From JBGSMX01 sp963790405 (GTDB lineage: Bacteria; Actinomycetota; Coriobacteriia; Anaerosomatales; JAGXFU01): a stretch of DNA of 64,000 nucleotides. A program made the position numbers and the translations under genes. Of this stretch, positions 17,952 through 29,472 are shown one piece after another (within the stretch, counting starts at the first letter, position 1; the number at the start of each line of letters is the position of its first letter). Under the pieces are notes generated by a model. The model was given only the letters and a program-made list of their open reading frames with translations. It had not been told where the DNA came from and ran no database searches. The stretch is from assembly GCA_963790405.1 (NCBI GenBank), contig CAWBOJ010000003.1, forward strand, positions 372,001-436,000, written 5' to 3'.

Positions 17952-17981
17952 AAAGGGGGCCCGATTACCGGGCCCCCTTTT
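17952..17981 (+). terminator. Rho-independent terminator after the activase operon
   Basis: Perfect 12-bp stem, AAAGGGGGCCCG pairing with CGGGCCCCCTTT around a 5-base loop (17964-17968), running into a short T tract. It is 66 bases after the activase stop codon. Confidence 0.93.
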
Positions 17982-18200
17982 CGCGGGGAAGGGAGGTAGT
18001 GCTGTGTGGCTATGCGCTGATTGAGAAGGAGGGTTCTTTCAGCTCTAGTACGTAGTATTGCCGCCGCCCGCGGAGGGGGCGTGAAGCGGTTGCGGAGAAC
18101 GTGTGGAGATGGGGTCTGTCCACGATGCAGCTTGAGCTGATCTCTATGCAGTCTTACAGTGGGACGGCTTGTTTCCAGATGTGAATCGACGGAGGTCGGC
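17982..18200. other. Intergenic region upstream of the MFS gene
   Basis: About 220 bases without a convincing gene. It contains a G/C-rich stretch near 18060 and presumably the promoter of the MFS gene, but no clear -35/-10 pair or known RNA element was seen. Confidence 0.4.
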
Positions 18201-19546
18201 TTGATTCAGCGTGCGAAGGGACTCGTGCGGCGGGGCGTCGTCGGCTATCTGCGCACGCTTCGCGAAGCCAACCCAAACGCCCGGCGGTACCTCACCGCGG
18301 TTGTGATGCAGAACGCCGCCGCCGGTATTCTCGGCACGGTGTTCGCGCTGTACGTGCGCGGCGCAGGGATGTCGACCGCTGTGGTCGGCGACGTTGAAGG
18401 TGCGCTCGCACTAGCGGCGGCTGTCGTGTGTTTGTTGCTGCCGCCTCTGGTGGGCGTGGCCGGCTACCGGTGGATGCTTGTGATCGCCGGAGTGGCGTTC
18501 GGAATCTCGCGACTCGGGCAGACCATGGTGCTCTCGCCATCGCTGATCGTCGCGCTCGGACTTGCGTACGGAATCGGCGACGGCATCATGCGCTCGGTGG
18601 GCGTGGCGTTTCTCTCCGAGAACGGACCTGCGGGACGCGAGCGCACGATGCTGTTCACCGTCGATTTCGTGCTGAGAGTCATCGCCGGTTTCGTGGGTGC
18701 CGTTCTCGGCGGGATCCTGCCGACCGTGTTGTCGACTGTGATTCCGGAAGTCGAGGCGCTGCGCTGGACCATCGCGCTGGCCGGTCTGCTGCTACTCGGG
18801 TCGTCACTGCCCGTTCTCGGCGTGACCGAAGCTCCACAGGCTCGCCACAAGGCGTGGGCACGCTATGTGGATGCGATCCGCGGGTTTCGATCGTGGAGTC
18901 GGCTCGTGCGCCTGGCCCTGCCCGAGGGTCTCATCTCGTTCGGGGCCGGTCTCATCATCCCGTTCGTCCCGCTGTTCCTGAAAGTGCACCTCGGGGCCAG
19001 CGTGGCTCAGATCGGGTTCATCACCGGTGCCGCCGGGCTCATCATGGCCGTCGCCACTCTCTCGACGCCGCTACTGGCCAGCCGATTCGGCCTGGTTGGC
19101 ACCGTGGTGATCACGCAACTGGCATCGTTGCCGTTTCTGCTGGTCATTCCACTTGCGGGAAGTCTGCCTGTCGTGGCCCTCGCCATGTGGGCCCGCGTGG
19201 CGCTCATGAACATGTCGTGGCCGGTCTACAACCAGCTTGCCGTCGAAGGCGTGCCCACTCGTGACAGGCCGCTCGTGGTCGGGTGGATGAGCGTGGCGTG
19301 GAGTCTGGCGTGGCTCGGCGGTAGTGCCATCGGCGGGAGGCTCGCCACGAGTTCGTACACGACAGGCTACTTCATCACGATCGCGCTGTACGGCCTCGGC
19401 GCGGTCCTGTCATGGGTGCTCTTGCGCGGAGTCACGCTTAGCACCGAGCCGTCGGCAGGTCAGTTGGCGAGTCGCGGAACCGCGCGCCTAGGAGGCAGTG
19501 CACTTCGCAACACGTATCGGCCGCTTGGTGTGCTATCTTCGCCCAC
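18201..19546 (+). CDS. MFS transporter
   Basis: About 430 residues with 12 predicted membrane segments between about residues 30 and 420; no conserved substrate motif was recognised. The TTG at 18201 is preceded by GGAGG five bases upstream and is preferred to a GTG at 18159 without one. The reading frame has no stop codon before glnS: it runs on through the frame-shifted glnS sequence. The true C-terminus is therefore uncertain; a TAG in another frame at 19489 suggests a frame change near 19440-19490. End coordinate is nominal. Confidence 0.78.
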
Positions 19547-21237
<1,691 letters not shown>

Positions 21238-21256
21238 GGAACAGCGTAGGGGCACC

Positions 21257-21967
21257 ATGGGGAAGAAGATCAAGACCGAGATACATACCATTGAGCTACC
21301 GTTGCCTTTCAGGGCAGGTAGCGTCAACGCGTATCTGGTCGGGCTCAGCGTAGGATTCATACTCGTGGACACGGGGATGCCGCGAAATCGCGGTGCGCTC
21401 GAATGGGCTCTGACCGAAGCAGACTGCGGCTCGAAAGATCTGAAGCTCATCGTGCTCACGCATGGCGACTTCGACCACATCGGCAATGCCGCGTACCTGC
21501 GCGAGGCCTACTCGACGAAGATCGCCATGCACAGCGGCGACGCGGGCGCGGCGAAGCGCGGAGATATGTTCGCGGGTCGCACGACGCCGCCCAACCCCAT
21601 CGTGCATGCCTTGGCGCCGCGGATAGCTCGCTTTGGCAAGGGTCGTCGCTTCAAGCCCGACGTCCTGCTCGAGGATGGAAAGAGCCTTCGCAAATGGGGT
21701 CTGGAAGCGACTGTGTTGTCGTTGCCCGGACACTCTGCGGGTTCGATTGGGCTGCTCACGGATGATGGCGACCTGATCGCCGGCGACCTGTTCGAGAACG
21801 TGAAGGGTCCGAAGCTGAACTCGATCATGGACGACGGGGAACAAGCCCAGGCGAGCGTCGAGCGGCTGCGCTCGCTAGGTGTCGGGACCGTGTATCCCGG
21901 TCACGGAGCCCCGTTCGAACTGGAAGAACTCTCCGAGGCATACAGTGCGGAGTCGGACAAGCAGTAG
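21257..21967 (+). CDS. MBL-fold metallo-hydrolase
   Basis: 236 residues. Metal-binding residues appear as THGDFDHIGN (HxDxDH, in which the second histidine of the usual HxHxDH is an aspartate), LPGHSAGSIG, AGDLF and YPGHG. Such variants occur in a subset of MBL hydrolases of unknown substrate. The ATG follows AGGGGCACC, 20 bases after the glnS stop. No signal peptide; probably cytosolic. Confidence 0.9.
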   Translation: MGKKIKTEIHTIELPLPFRAGSVNAYLVGLSVGFILVDTGMPRNRGALEWALTEADCGSKDLKLIVLTHGDFDHIGNAAYLREAYSTKIAMHSGDAGAAKRGDMFAGRTTPPNPIVHALAPRIARFGKGRRFKPDVLLEDGKSLRKWGLEATVLSLPGHSAGSIGLLTDDGDLIAGDLFENVKGPKLNSIMDDGEQAQASVERLRSLGVGTVYPGHGAPFELEELSEAYSAESDKQ

Positions 21968-22053
21968 CTGCCGTTCTTCTGGAACGCGCTGCACCAGGTG
22001 CCGGCGATTCAGCTCCTACGCGGCGCCTTTCTCTGCGGTGAAGTAAAAGATAC

Positions 22054-22082
22054 TTGACACGATGTCGGGAACGTTTTACAGT
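22054..22082 (+). promoter_or_regulatory. Sigma-70-type promoter of the membrane protein/XRE operon
   Basis: TTGACA at 22054-22059 and TACAGT at 22077-22082 separated by exactly 17 bases. Transcription should begin near 22089, inside the palindrome described next. Confidence 0.85.
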
Positions 22083-22083
22083 G

Positions 22084-22111
22084 CTTGATGTCAAAGAAAC
22101 CTGACATCAAG
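22084..22111 (+). promoter_or_regulatory. Palindromic operator or 5'-UTR hairpin
   Basis: Perfect 10-base inverted repeat CTTGATGTCA / TGACATCAAG with an 8-base spacer. It covers the predicted transcription start and its right arm touches the AAGGAG ribosome-binding site of the first gene. A natural candidate binder is the XRE regulator encoded second in the operon (autoregulation); if transcribed it could also fold and hide the ribosome-binding site. Confidence 0.7.
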
Positions 22112-22120
22112 GAGCTTGTC

Positions 22121-22573
22121 ATGCCATTCGAAGAGAAGATGACGTGGGTCAGTGGGGTCGTTGCCATCATCGTCCCCGCAGTCTATTTCGCGACCGTGCT
22201 AGGCCAGCTGGGCGGCACGCCAGCCACGGAGATCGCCTATCAGAAATCACTGCTGATTGCCGTCGGACTAACGATCGCACTCACCATCGCCGGCGCGATC
22301 CTCGCAGCCATTGGCACGGCTATCTCAGCCGAGATCACGGGCGAGGGTTCTGTTGACGACATCGACAAGAAGGACGAGCGCGATGTCGACATCAACCGGC
22401 GTGGCGATCTTATGGGCTACTACGTGTCCTCCGTCGGTGTGGTCGGCGTTATGGGTCTGACGATGCTCGAATACGAGTACTTCTGGATCGCCAACGCGCT
22501 GTACCTGTCGTTCGTGATCGCGACGCTCGTCTCAAGCGTCGTCAAACTCGTGGCGTACCGGAGGGGCTTCTAG
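22121..22573 (+). CDS. Four-helix membrane protein of unknown function
   Basis: 150 residues with four hydrophobic segments and a charged central loop rich in Asp/Lys/Arg (SVDDIDKKDERDVDINRRGD). The ATG at 22121 has AAGGAG six bases upstream and is preferred to an ATG at 22088, which would lie at the predicted transcription start. Pairs of a small membrane protein with an XRE regulator two bases downstream are common in high-GC Gram-positives and resemble membrane-stress or antirepressor modules, though no function is established here. Confidence 0.82.
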   Translation: MPFEEKMTWVSGVVAIIVPAVYFATVLGQLGGTPATEIAYQKSLLIAVGLTIALTIAGAILAAIGTAISAEITGEGSVDDIDKKDERDVDINRRGDLMGYYVSSVGVVGVMGLTMLEYEYFWIANALYLSFVIATLVSSVVKLVAYRRGF

Positions 22574-22575
22574 TC

Positions 22576-22800
22576 ATGGGCAAGCCGACGAAGGTCACCA
22601 ACAGCATCCGGGCGCTCCGGTTTGGCGCCGGCGAGATGACGCAGGCCGAGCTGGCCGATCGCGTCAATGTGACTCGGCAGACCATCATCGCCATCGAGCA
22701 AGGGCGCTACTCGCCTTCGCTCGAGATGGCCTTCCAGATCGCGCGCGTGTTTGGCGTGCCGCTCGACGAAGTGTTCCAGTACCCGGGGGAGGAATCATGA
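22576..22800 (+). CDS. XRE-family helix-turn-helix regulator
   Basis: 74 residues made almost entirely of one HTH_3 domain (MTQAELADRVNVTRQTIIAIEQGRYSPS region), of the compact YozG-like class that ends DEVFQYP. It starts two bases after the membrane protein stop and overlaps the next gene by four bases. It is the likely regulator of its own operon through the palindrome at 22084-22111. Confidence 0.92.
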   Translation: MGKPTKVTNSIRALRFGAGEMTQAELADRVNVTRQTIIAIEQGRYSPSLEMAFQIARVFGVPLDEVFQYPGEES

Positions 22801-23532
22801 GTGATCACACCGTTCTCGTAGTCGGTGCTACGGGACGCACGGGCGGACGTGTCGTGCAGCAGTTGCTCGAGCGCGGCGCGAACGTCCGCGTCATCGTTCG
22901 CTCGGCCACGCGACTGCCCGAGGGCGTCGCGGGACATCCGCGACTGCAAGTCCTCGAGGCCGACCTGCTCTCGCTTCCCGCAGAGGAGCTTCAGCGGCAG
23001 GTCGTCGGATGCGATGCTGTGATCTCGTGCCTCGGGCACGTGATCAGCCTGAAGGGCGTCTTCGGGCCGCCGCACGATCTCGTCACGCAGGCAGCCGCAA
23101 GGCTATGTGACACCATCCGCATGACACAGCCGGCGACTCCCGTGAAGTTCATCCTCATGAGCAGCGTCTCGGTCAATCGTCCGGGACGAGCCGACACGCG
23201 GCGCGGGTCGCTCGAGCGAGCGGTTCTCGGCATCATGCGCGTAGCGATTCCGCCGGCCAAGGACAACCAGACAAGCCGCGGACTTCCTCGTTGCGGAAGT
23301 CGGAACCGCCGACCCGTACGTCGAGTGGGTGGCCGTTCGTCCCGACACGCTGCGCGAGGGCGACGTCACCGAGTACTCGCTGCACGAAACTCTGGTCGCG
23401 AGTCTCTTCAAGCCCGACGACACGAACAGGGCAAACGTCGCGCACTTCATGTGCGAGCTGGCGACGGATGCGAGTGTGTGGGACACGTGGAAGGGCAAGC
23501 TGCCGGTGATTGTGAACTCGGCACGCAAGTGA
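22797..23532 (+). CDS. NAD(P)H-binding SDR-like protein (NmrA-type), +1 frameshift
   Basis: About 245 residues. The N-terminus carries a Rossmann GATGRTGGRVVQQLLERG motif, and CDAVISCLGHV and ILMSSVSVNRPG follow as in atypical short-chain dehydrogenases. At about 23270 the frame changes by one base; the rest (ADFLVAEVGTADPYVEWVAVRPD) continues in the other frame to a stop at 23532. The ATGA overlap with the XRE gene places it in the same operon. Function is probably redox sensing or sugar/flavin reduction; it is not specific from sequence. Confidence 0.82.
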
Positions 23533-23644
23533 TGCCGACTCGCCCGCTGTGAACCTCCGAATGTCAGGGCCGGTTGCTATTGAACGTGTGGGTATGATTG
23601 AAGAGCTTCGAAGCAATCGCTGATGAGGGGAAGGGCGTGGCTTC

Positions 23645-24550
23645 ATGAGTAGCGTCACAATTCAGACCAAAGGCCTCACCAAGCACTATGGCAAGGTCGA
23701 GGCGTTGGTTGATCTTGATCTCGATATCCAGGCGGGCGAGGTGTTCGGGTTCCTCGGCCCTAATGGTGCCGGCAAGACGACCACCATCCGTACGATGATG
23801 GACGAGATCCGCGCTACCAGGGGCACGGCCACGATCCTAGGGATGGACACGCACGACAAGTCGGTCGAGATACGTAAGCACATCGGCTATCTGCCCGGTG
23901 ATCTCGCCATGTATCCGAACCTCACCGGCAAAGACACGATCACGTACTTCGCCAACTTGCGTGGTGGCGTCGACTGGAAGCATGTCGACGAGCTTGCCGA
24001 CCGACTCGATGCCGACCTGTCCAAGAAGGTGGGCGACCTGTCCTCGGGCAACCGTCAGAAGGTCGGCCTCATCCAGGCATTCATGAGCAAGCCCGAAGTC
24101 CTCATCATGGACGAGCCGAGCACCGGTCTGGATCCGCTCGTCCAGCGTGAGCTTCAGAAGATGATGCGCGAGACCGTCGACGCCGGGTGCACGGTCTTCC
24201 TCTCCAGCCATACGCTGTCCGAAGTCCAGCGTGTCGCGGATCGTGTAGGAATCATTCGCCACGGGCACCTGGTCGCTCTCGAAACGGTCCACGAGCTGCG
24301 GGCAAAGGCGATGCGCCAGGTCGAACTCGAACTCGACAAACCCGCCGATGTCTCAGTGTTCCAAGCCGTTGACGGCGTGAGCGATGTCAGAGCGCAGAAC
24401 CACCACGTGCTCATGACGTTCGGCGGCGACATGGGTGCGCTCCTCAAAGCCGTCGAGGGCCGCTACACCATCGTTGACATCAGTACGCAGTCGGCCGACC
24501 TCGAAGAGATCTTCCTTACCTACTACCAGGACGAGGAGGCGAGCGCCTGA
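23645..24550 (+). CDS. ABC transporter ATP-binding protein
   Basis: 301 residues: Walker A GPNGAGKTTTI, signature LSSGNRQKVGLIQ, Walker B VLIMDEPSTGLDP and the SSHTLSEVQRV switch region; a C-terminal extension of about 75 residues is typical of DrrA/NatA-like exporters. The stop is fused to the start of the permease gene (TGATG). Together they form a complete ABC-2-type exporter whose substrate is unknown. Confidence 0.95.
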   Translation: MSSVTIQTKGLTKHYGKVEALVDLDLDIQAGEVFGFLGPNGAGKTTTIRTMMDEIRATRGTATILGMDTHDKSVEIRKHIGYLPGDLAMYPNLTGKDTITYFANLRGGVDWKHVDELADRLDADLSKKVGDLSSGNRQKVGLIQAFMSKPEVLIMDEPSTGLDPLVQRELQKMMRETVDAGCTVFLSSHTLSEVQRVADRVGIIRHGHLVALETVHELRAKAMRQVELELDKPADVSVFQAVDGVSDVRAQNHHVLMTFGGDMGALLKAVEGRYTIVDISTQSADLEEIFLTYYQDEEASA

Positions 24551-26214
24551 TGCTCGCCACCGTGTTCGCGAAGACCCTCCGCGACCGTTGGCTGGGCTGG
24601 ACGATCGCTGTCGGCGTCGTGTGGTCGTTCGTGCTGCTGGGGATGGCCGCCTACTCCGGCTTGGACCTCTCGATACTCGATACGTTCCCCGAGGCGTACA
24701 GGACCCTGATCGGCCTTCGTCCGGGGATGGATGCCGGAGCGCTGTCGATCGCCGCAATCTACGGCACGTATGGTTCGATGACGTTCGCCGCCATGGCGTT
24801 GACCATGGGTGCCGCGTCGATCGCCGGAGAAGAGCGCAAGGGAACACTCGGGCTGCTTCTGGCGAACCCCAAGAGCCGCACGCACGTTCTGGTGTCGAAG
24901 ATGCTGGCGCTTGTGCTGCTCATCGTTGTTGCGACACTGGCCATGTGGGCTGTCTCGCTCGGTTCAGCGGGGGCTCTCGGCATCGCTCTGGGCGACCTCG
25001 ACCTCGTCGCGCTTAACACCCATATGCTCGCGAGCACGCTCTTCTACGGGTTGCTCGCCATGGCCATCAGCGCCGCTACGGGCAACCGGGGTGCCGCACT
25101 TGGAGCGAGCACGGGCGTACTCGTCGTCGGGTTTCTCGGCGCCGGGCTTCTGCCTCTGATCGAAGGTGGCGAGAAGTGGGTCAAGCTGTTCCCGTGGTAC
25201 TACTTCAACGGCAGCGAACCCCTGTACAACGGCATCGAATGGAACCACGTCGGGCTACTGCTCGGAGCATCGGCCATCTTCGCAGTCGTGGGTTTCGTCG
25301 GTCTTCGCCGCCGAGACCTCAAGGGCCAGTCCGTAGGCGTCACGATGATCGATCGCCTTCGCGAGAATCCCATGACCAAGAAGGTCGCCGATCGCCTCGC
25401 TGGTTCTGCCAGAGTGTCGTCGATCTGGCTCAAGACCGCTTCAGAGCACCAGATCGCGCTCGTGTCGGCGTGCTCGTACCTGTTCTTCGTGCAGCTGATG
25501 CTCGGCCCGTTCTACAATGCGCTTCCGAAAGCGGCCTTCGACCTGCTTGGGCAGCTCCCCGAAGGCCTGGACGTGCTGTTTGCGTTCTTCGGCGGAGGCG
25601 ACATGAGTACGCCTGCAGGCTTCTTCCAAATCGAGACGTTTGGCATGATGGCGCCGATCATGGTCATGCTCGTGACGATTTCGATCGGCGCGCGCGCTGT
25701 AGCAGGCGAGGAGTCCAATCGCACCATGGGTCTGCTACTGGCCAACCCGATTCCGCGGTCACGCATCATCGCCGAGAAGACCGGGACCATGGTGCTGTAC
25801 GCATCGATCGTGGGCGTGGCGGCGTTTGCCGGAACCGTGTTCGGCGCGCTGCTGGCCGGTCTGGAGATGTCGACGTGGAACATCGCCGCGACGTGCATCC
25901 TGCTGACGCTGATCGGTATCGCGGGAGGCGCGTTGGCACTGGCGATCAGCTCCGGTACCGGGCGCAAGGGTGCTGCGGTGTGGGGCGCGACGGGTGCGAT
26001 GGTCGGCCTCCATGTGCTCAACTCGATCGGCTCGGTCACCGACAACCTCTCGGGTCTGCAGAAGCTCTCGCCGTTCTACTACTACCTGGGCAACGATCCG
26101 CTCAATAACGGGATGGTCTGGACGCACGCCGCGGTGCTCGCTGCAATCGCGGTCGTGTTGGTCGGTCTGTCGTTCCCGCTGTTCCAGCGTCGGGATATCA
26201 GGCAGAGGGACTAG
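24550..26214 (+). CDS. ABC-2-type transporter permease, tandem duplicated
   Basis: 554 residues with about 12 membrane helices arranged as two similar halves. Both halves contain an AGEE element followed by GLLLANP (residues about 95-110 and 385-400), then a long-chain aromatic segment FPWYYFNGSEPLYNG in the first and SPFYYYLGNDPLNNG in the second, showing an internal duplication. A single polypeptide therefore can provide both transmembrane halves for the ATPase encoded upstream. Confidence 0.92.
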   Translation: MLATVFAKTLRDRWLGWTIAVGVVWSFVLLGMAAYSGLDLSILDTFPEAYRTLIGLRPGMDAGALSIAAIYGTYGSMTFAAMALTMGAASIAGEERKGTLGLLLANPKSRTHVLVSKMLALVLLIVVATLAMWAVSLGSAGALGIALGDLDLVALNTHMLASTLFYGLLAMAISAATGNRGAALGASTGVLVVGFLGAGLLPLIEGGEKWVKLFPWYYFNGSEPLYNGIEWNHVGLLLGASAIFAVVGFVGLRRRDLKGQSVGVTMIDRLRENPMTKKVADRLAGSARVSSIWLKTASEHQIALVSACSYLFFVQLMLGPFYNALPKAAFDLLGQLPEGLDVLFAFFGGGDMSTPAGFFQIETFGMMAPIMVMLVTISIGARAVAGEESNRTMGLLLANPIPRSRIIAEKTGTMVLYASIVGVAAFAGTVFGALLAGLEMSTWNIAATCILLTLIGIAGGALALAISSGTGRKGAAVWGATGAMVGLHVLNSIGSVTDNLSGLQKLSPFYYYLGNDPLNNGMVWTHAAVLAAIAVVLVGLSFPLFQRRDIRQRD

Positions 26215-26360
26215 TGCTGCTCGACGAACCATTCGCCTGCAATCATCGAGGCCTCGGCAGGGATGCTGGGGCCTCCTTATTGCCCCTCCTCGGCACGCTC
26301 ATCACGCATGCCTCTTCTCATGGACACTTGCATCACATATTGACGCCGCCGGGACGATAG

Positions 26361-26396
26361 GCTATATACGCAGTATCTAGATATTCGGTATATAGC
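26361..26396. promoter_or_regulatory. PadR-type operator (nested palindrome)
   Basis: Outer arms GCTATATAC (26361-26369) and GTATATAGC (26388-26396) are perfect inverted repeats, and TATCTAGATA (26374-26383) is a perfect palindrome on the same centre (26378.5). It is 72 bases upstream of the PadR gene start and lies in an AT-rich island of a GC-rich region, as expected for an autoregulated promoter. Confidence 0.8.
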
Positions 26397-26467
26397 TTTT
26401 GAGGAGCGGCATCGCAGCACCGCGCACAGGTGCCGACACGCTCCTCAGAGAAGGGGGGGCGTCCAGT

Positions 26468-27121
26468 ATGAGCGTGAAGTACGGACTCCTTGCTGTTCTG
26501 GAGCGTCGCTCGATGCACGGATACGATCTGCGACGCGAGCTGGAAGAGGAACTCGGGCCCGAGTGGTCGGTCAACTACGGGCAGGTCTACTCGACCCTTG
26601 AGCGGCTCCTGCGCGACGGTTGCGTTGTCCAGTCCGAGACTGTAGAGGGCAGTGAAGCTCCCGACCGGAAGCTCTACACCCTCACACCTGCGGGCCGCTC
26701 GGCTCTGCGCACCTGGTTCCTCACTCCTCTCGACAGTACCGAGACTCGCCGAAGTGAGCTGTTCGCGAAGATCGTCTTGGGTCTGACGAGTGACGTCGAC
26801 ATCGCGGATATCATCCAGACGCAACGCAAGAGCGAACTCCGTCGCATGAGTGAGCTCACATCGCTCAAGGAGGGCCGGGACCGGTCGCTGGATCTCGCCG
26901 AGATCCTGCAGCTCGACATGTTCATCCTGCGTACCGAAGCGATGATCCGCTGGCTCGATTCGGCTGAGGCGAAGATCAGGAGAGCTGCCGAAGAGGTACC
27001 CTCACGCGTACCCGTTCGAGACGTCGAGGTCGCCGCCCCCTCAGACGGCGTGACCTCAGCGGACGAGAGCCAGGAGTCCGCCAATCATGCCAGCTCCGAG
27101 AACGAAGGAGAGCCGGCATGA
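26468..27121 (+). CDS. PadR family transcriptional regulator
   Basis: 217 residues. The winged helix covers the first 85 residues (KYGLLAVLERRSMHGYDLRREL ... YSTLERLLRDGCV), followed by the helical Vir-like dimerisation domain, and a 35-residue acidic tail that is not usual for the family. ATG at 26468 is preceded by AGAAGGGGGGGC. The stop overlaps the first permease gene, so the regulator is the first gene of the exporter operon it probably represses. Confidence 0.93.
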   Translation: MSVKYGLLAVLERRSMHGYDLRRELEEELGPEWSVNYGQVYSTLERLLRDGCVVQSETVEGSEAPDRKLYTLTPAGRSALRTWFLTPLDSTETRRSELFAKIVLGLTSDVDIADIIQTQRKSELRRMSELTSLKEGRDRSLDLAEILQLDMFILRTEAMIRWLDSAEAKIRRAAEEVPSRVPVRDVEVAAPSDGVTSADESQESANHASSENEGEPA

Positions 27122-28284
27122 GCGTCTTCCGGGACGTCTTCCGCCGCAAGCTCCGCTCGGTTCTCACCATCAGCGGCGTGGCAGTGGGCGTCTTCGCCAT
27201 CGTGTTGCTCGGCGCGTTCGCCGAGAAGGTGAACGTGAACTTGGATATCGTTAGGGACATGTCCACTCAGACCGTCACGGTCCTCGACGAACGAGGGGTC
27301 GGCGTGTTTGGGATGAGTGACGGGACGCGTCCCCTCTCGGCAGAGAAGCAGGCCGAGGTCGAGACGGTCGAAGGCGTGCGCCGCGCCGCACCTATGGTCG
27401 TGCTGATGCTGGACGACGAGGCGGCGATCATGTGGACGCCGTCGATGCTCATGGGTAGCTATGCGCGCGACTGGCCCGAGCAGCTAAGCATGTCGAAGGG
27501 TCGGCTATATGCCGACGACGAATCCGGCGTCACCGTGATCGGTCACGATCTTGCCGCTCAGCTGGATGTCGAAGTTGGCGATACGGTCGAGCTTAGAGGT
27601 CGCCGTTTCGAGGTCGTCGGCCTCCTTGAGCGCTCGCTCGTGAACGTCTACGACCAGGCCGCGATGGTGCCTATCGCCGATGCGCGGGCTCTCTACATCG
27701 AATGGCTTCCGGAGACGTTTCGCTCCCGGATCGAACCGGCCGACATAAACACCCAGCTCACGGTCTTTCCCGAGGAGGGCGTGGATGGCGACGCATTGGC
27801 GGCGCGCATAGTCAATGAGGTCGACGGGGTGGCGGCGACAAGTCCGTCGGATTCCGCGGAATACTCGCAGTCGTTGACCGACATCGTGAACGCGGTGATC
27901 GTCAGCGTCGGGTTCATTGCGCTGGTCGTAGGAGCGCTGTCGATTCTGAACACCATGCTGGTCGCCATCGCCGAGAGGACACACGAGATAGGGACCAAGC
28001 GTGCCCTCGGCGCGTCGAAGTGGCGCATCGCCCGAGACGTACTGGCCGAATCCGTGGTCATCGGTGCTTGCGCGGGAGTGGTTGGGCTCGTTGGCGGTGC
28101 CGTAGTCGCGACCGTGATGAATGCCGCGATCACGGCGCAGACGGGCGTGGGGCTGTTCCTGATCACAGGCAAACTCGGGGTAGCGACCGTGGTGTTCGCG
28201 CTGATTCTGGGTGGTGTCGCCGGCCTGTATCCGGCCTGGCGCGCGTCGCAGCTCGATCCTGTCATCGCCCTGGCGCACGAGTAG
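27118..28284 (+). CDS. MacB/FtsX-like ABC transporter permease (first)
   Basis: 388 residues: one N-terminal helix (SVLTISGVAVGVFAIVLLGAF), an extracytoplasmic MacB-type periplasmic core domain of about 200 residues, and three C-terminal helices of the FtsX fold with EIGTKRALGASKWRIARDVL and GLYPAWRASQLDP motifs. These permeases act with a MacB-like ATPase in export or extracytoplasmic mechanotransmission. It overlaps the PadR gene by four bases. Confidence 0.92.
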   Translation: MSVFRDVFRRKLRSVLTISGVAVGVFAIVLLGAFAEKVNVNLDIVRDMSTQTVTVLDERGVGVFGMSDGTRPLSAEKQAEVETVEGVRRAAPMVVLMLDDEAAIMWTPSMLMGSYARDWPEQLSMSKGRLYADDESGVTVIGHDLAAQLDVEVGDTVELRGRRFEVVGLLERSLVNVYDQAAMVPIADARALYIEWLPETFRSRIEPADINTQLTVFPEEGVDGDALAARIVNEVDGVAATSPSDSAEYSQSLTDIVNAVIVSVGFIALVVGALSILNTMLVAIAERTHEIGTKRALGASKWRIARDVLAESVVIGACAGVVGLVGGAVVATVMNAAITAQTGVGLFLITGKLGVATVVFALILGGVAGLYPAWRASQLDPVIALAHE

Positions 28285-28293
28285 GAGGTCGGG

Positions 28294-29463
28294 ATGCAGG
28301 TACTCAGGGACATCTTCCAGCGGCGCGCTCGGTCGCTCCTCACCGTCCTCGGCATCGCGACCGGCGTTTTCGCGTTGGTCGTGCTCGGCGCTATGGCCGA
28401 GAAGGCCGACCAGACCATGCGTCGAAACGGCGAGTACTACGAAGACAAGGTCGTGGTGGCCGAGGAGAATGCAGCGAACGACAGGGGGTACACGAACGGC
28501 AGCCGGCCCCTCAACGTCGACACGATCGAGGAGATCGGCAGCATCCCCGGCGTGCTCGATGTCGCGCCGCAGGTAGCCCTAATCCTGGATCCGACCACCG
28601 TTCCACTCGGAGTGCCGCCGCTGCTGGTGGGCGGGTATCTCGGCACGGACACGTACGAGGAACGCTGGGACGTTGCCGAGGGCCGGATGATCACCGATGA
28701 CGAGTCGGGGGTCGCGGTCATCGGCAAGGACCTTGTCGAGGCCCTCGATGCGCAAGTTGGGCGGACCGTGGAGCTGCAGGACCACAAGTTCGAGGTCGTC
28801 GGGATCCTCGAGCAATCTCTCACGACGATGGACCAGTCCGCGATGATCCCGATTGGCGATGCGCGAAGGGCGTTCGTCGACACGCTGCCCGACCCGTTCT
28901 TGGCAGACATCGACGCAGACACCATCGCGCTGCAGGCGACAGTGTACGTCGCTCCGGGTACCGACGCGGACGCACTGGCGCGTACGATCGAGAACCGCGT
29001 GGACGGGGTCAAGGCGATGGGTCCGTCTGAGCTGAGGCAGAACTTCGGCCAGCTCGTAGCCATCTTCGACATGATTCTCGTGGCGGTGGGAACCCTGGCG
29101 CTGATGATCGGCGGCCTGTCGATCGTGAACACGATGACGCTTTCGGTGAACGAGCGCGTGCGCGAGATCGGCATCAAGCGCGCGATAGGCGCCTCTCGGT
29201 GGCGGGTCGGACGAGACACGCTCGTGGAGTCTGCCGTCATCGGTGGCGCGGGCGGAGTAGTGGGCCTGGTGTTCGGCGCCCTCGGGGCGCAAGCAGCCAA
29301 CGCGTCGGCATCGTCCCAACTGGGCATGGCAATGTTCGCGGTCAGCGGCAGGTTGCTGATCGGTGCGCTCGTGTTTGCAGTCGCTCTTGGCGTGATGGCC
29401 GGAGCATATCCCGCGTGGCGGGCATCACGGATGGACCCGGTTGATGCTCTTGCGTACGAGTAG
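28294..29463 (+). CDS. MacB/FtsX-like ABC transporter permease (second)
   Basis: 389 residues, a paralogue of the preceding protein with the same order of N-terminal helix, MacB core domain and three FtsX helices. Conserved spots include GIKRAIGASRWRVGRDTL and GAYPAWRASRMDPVDAL. A good ribosome-binding site (TAGGAGGTCGGG) precedes it. The two permeases probably form a heterodimer with the ATPase encoded next. Confidence 0.92.
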   Translation: MQVLRDIFQRRARSLLTVLGIATGVFALVVLGAMAEKADQTMRRNGEYYEDKVVVAEENAANDRGYTNGSRPLNVDTIEEIGSIPGVLDVAPQVALILDPTTVPLGVPPLLVGGYLGTDTYEERWDVAEGRMITDDESGVAVIGKDLVEALDAQVGRTVELQDHKFEVVGILEQSLTTMDQSAMIPIGDARRAFVDTLPDPFLADIDADTIALQATVYVAPGTDADALARTIENRVDGVKAMGPSELRQNFGQLVAIFDMILVAVGTLALMIGGLSIVNTMTLSVNERVREIGIKRAIGASRWRVGRDTLVESAVIGGAGGVVGLVFGALGAQAANASASSQLGMAMFAVSGRLLIGALVFAVALGVMAGAYPAWRASRMDPVDALAYE

Positions 29464-29472
29464 GAGGAAACG

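Noticed and set aside
26248..26275. Terminator after the ABC-2 permease gene
   Set aside because: Only a 6-base stem with a 16-base loop and no T tract; too weak to report.
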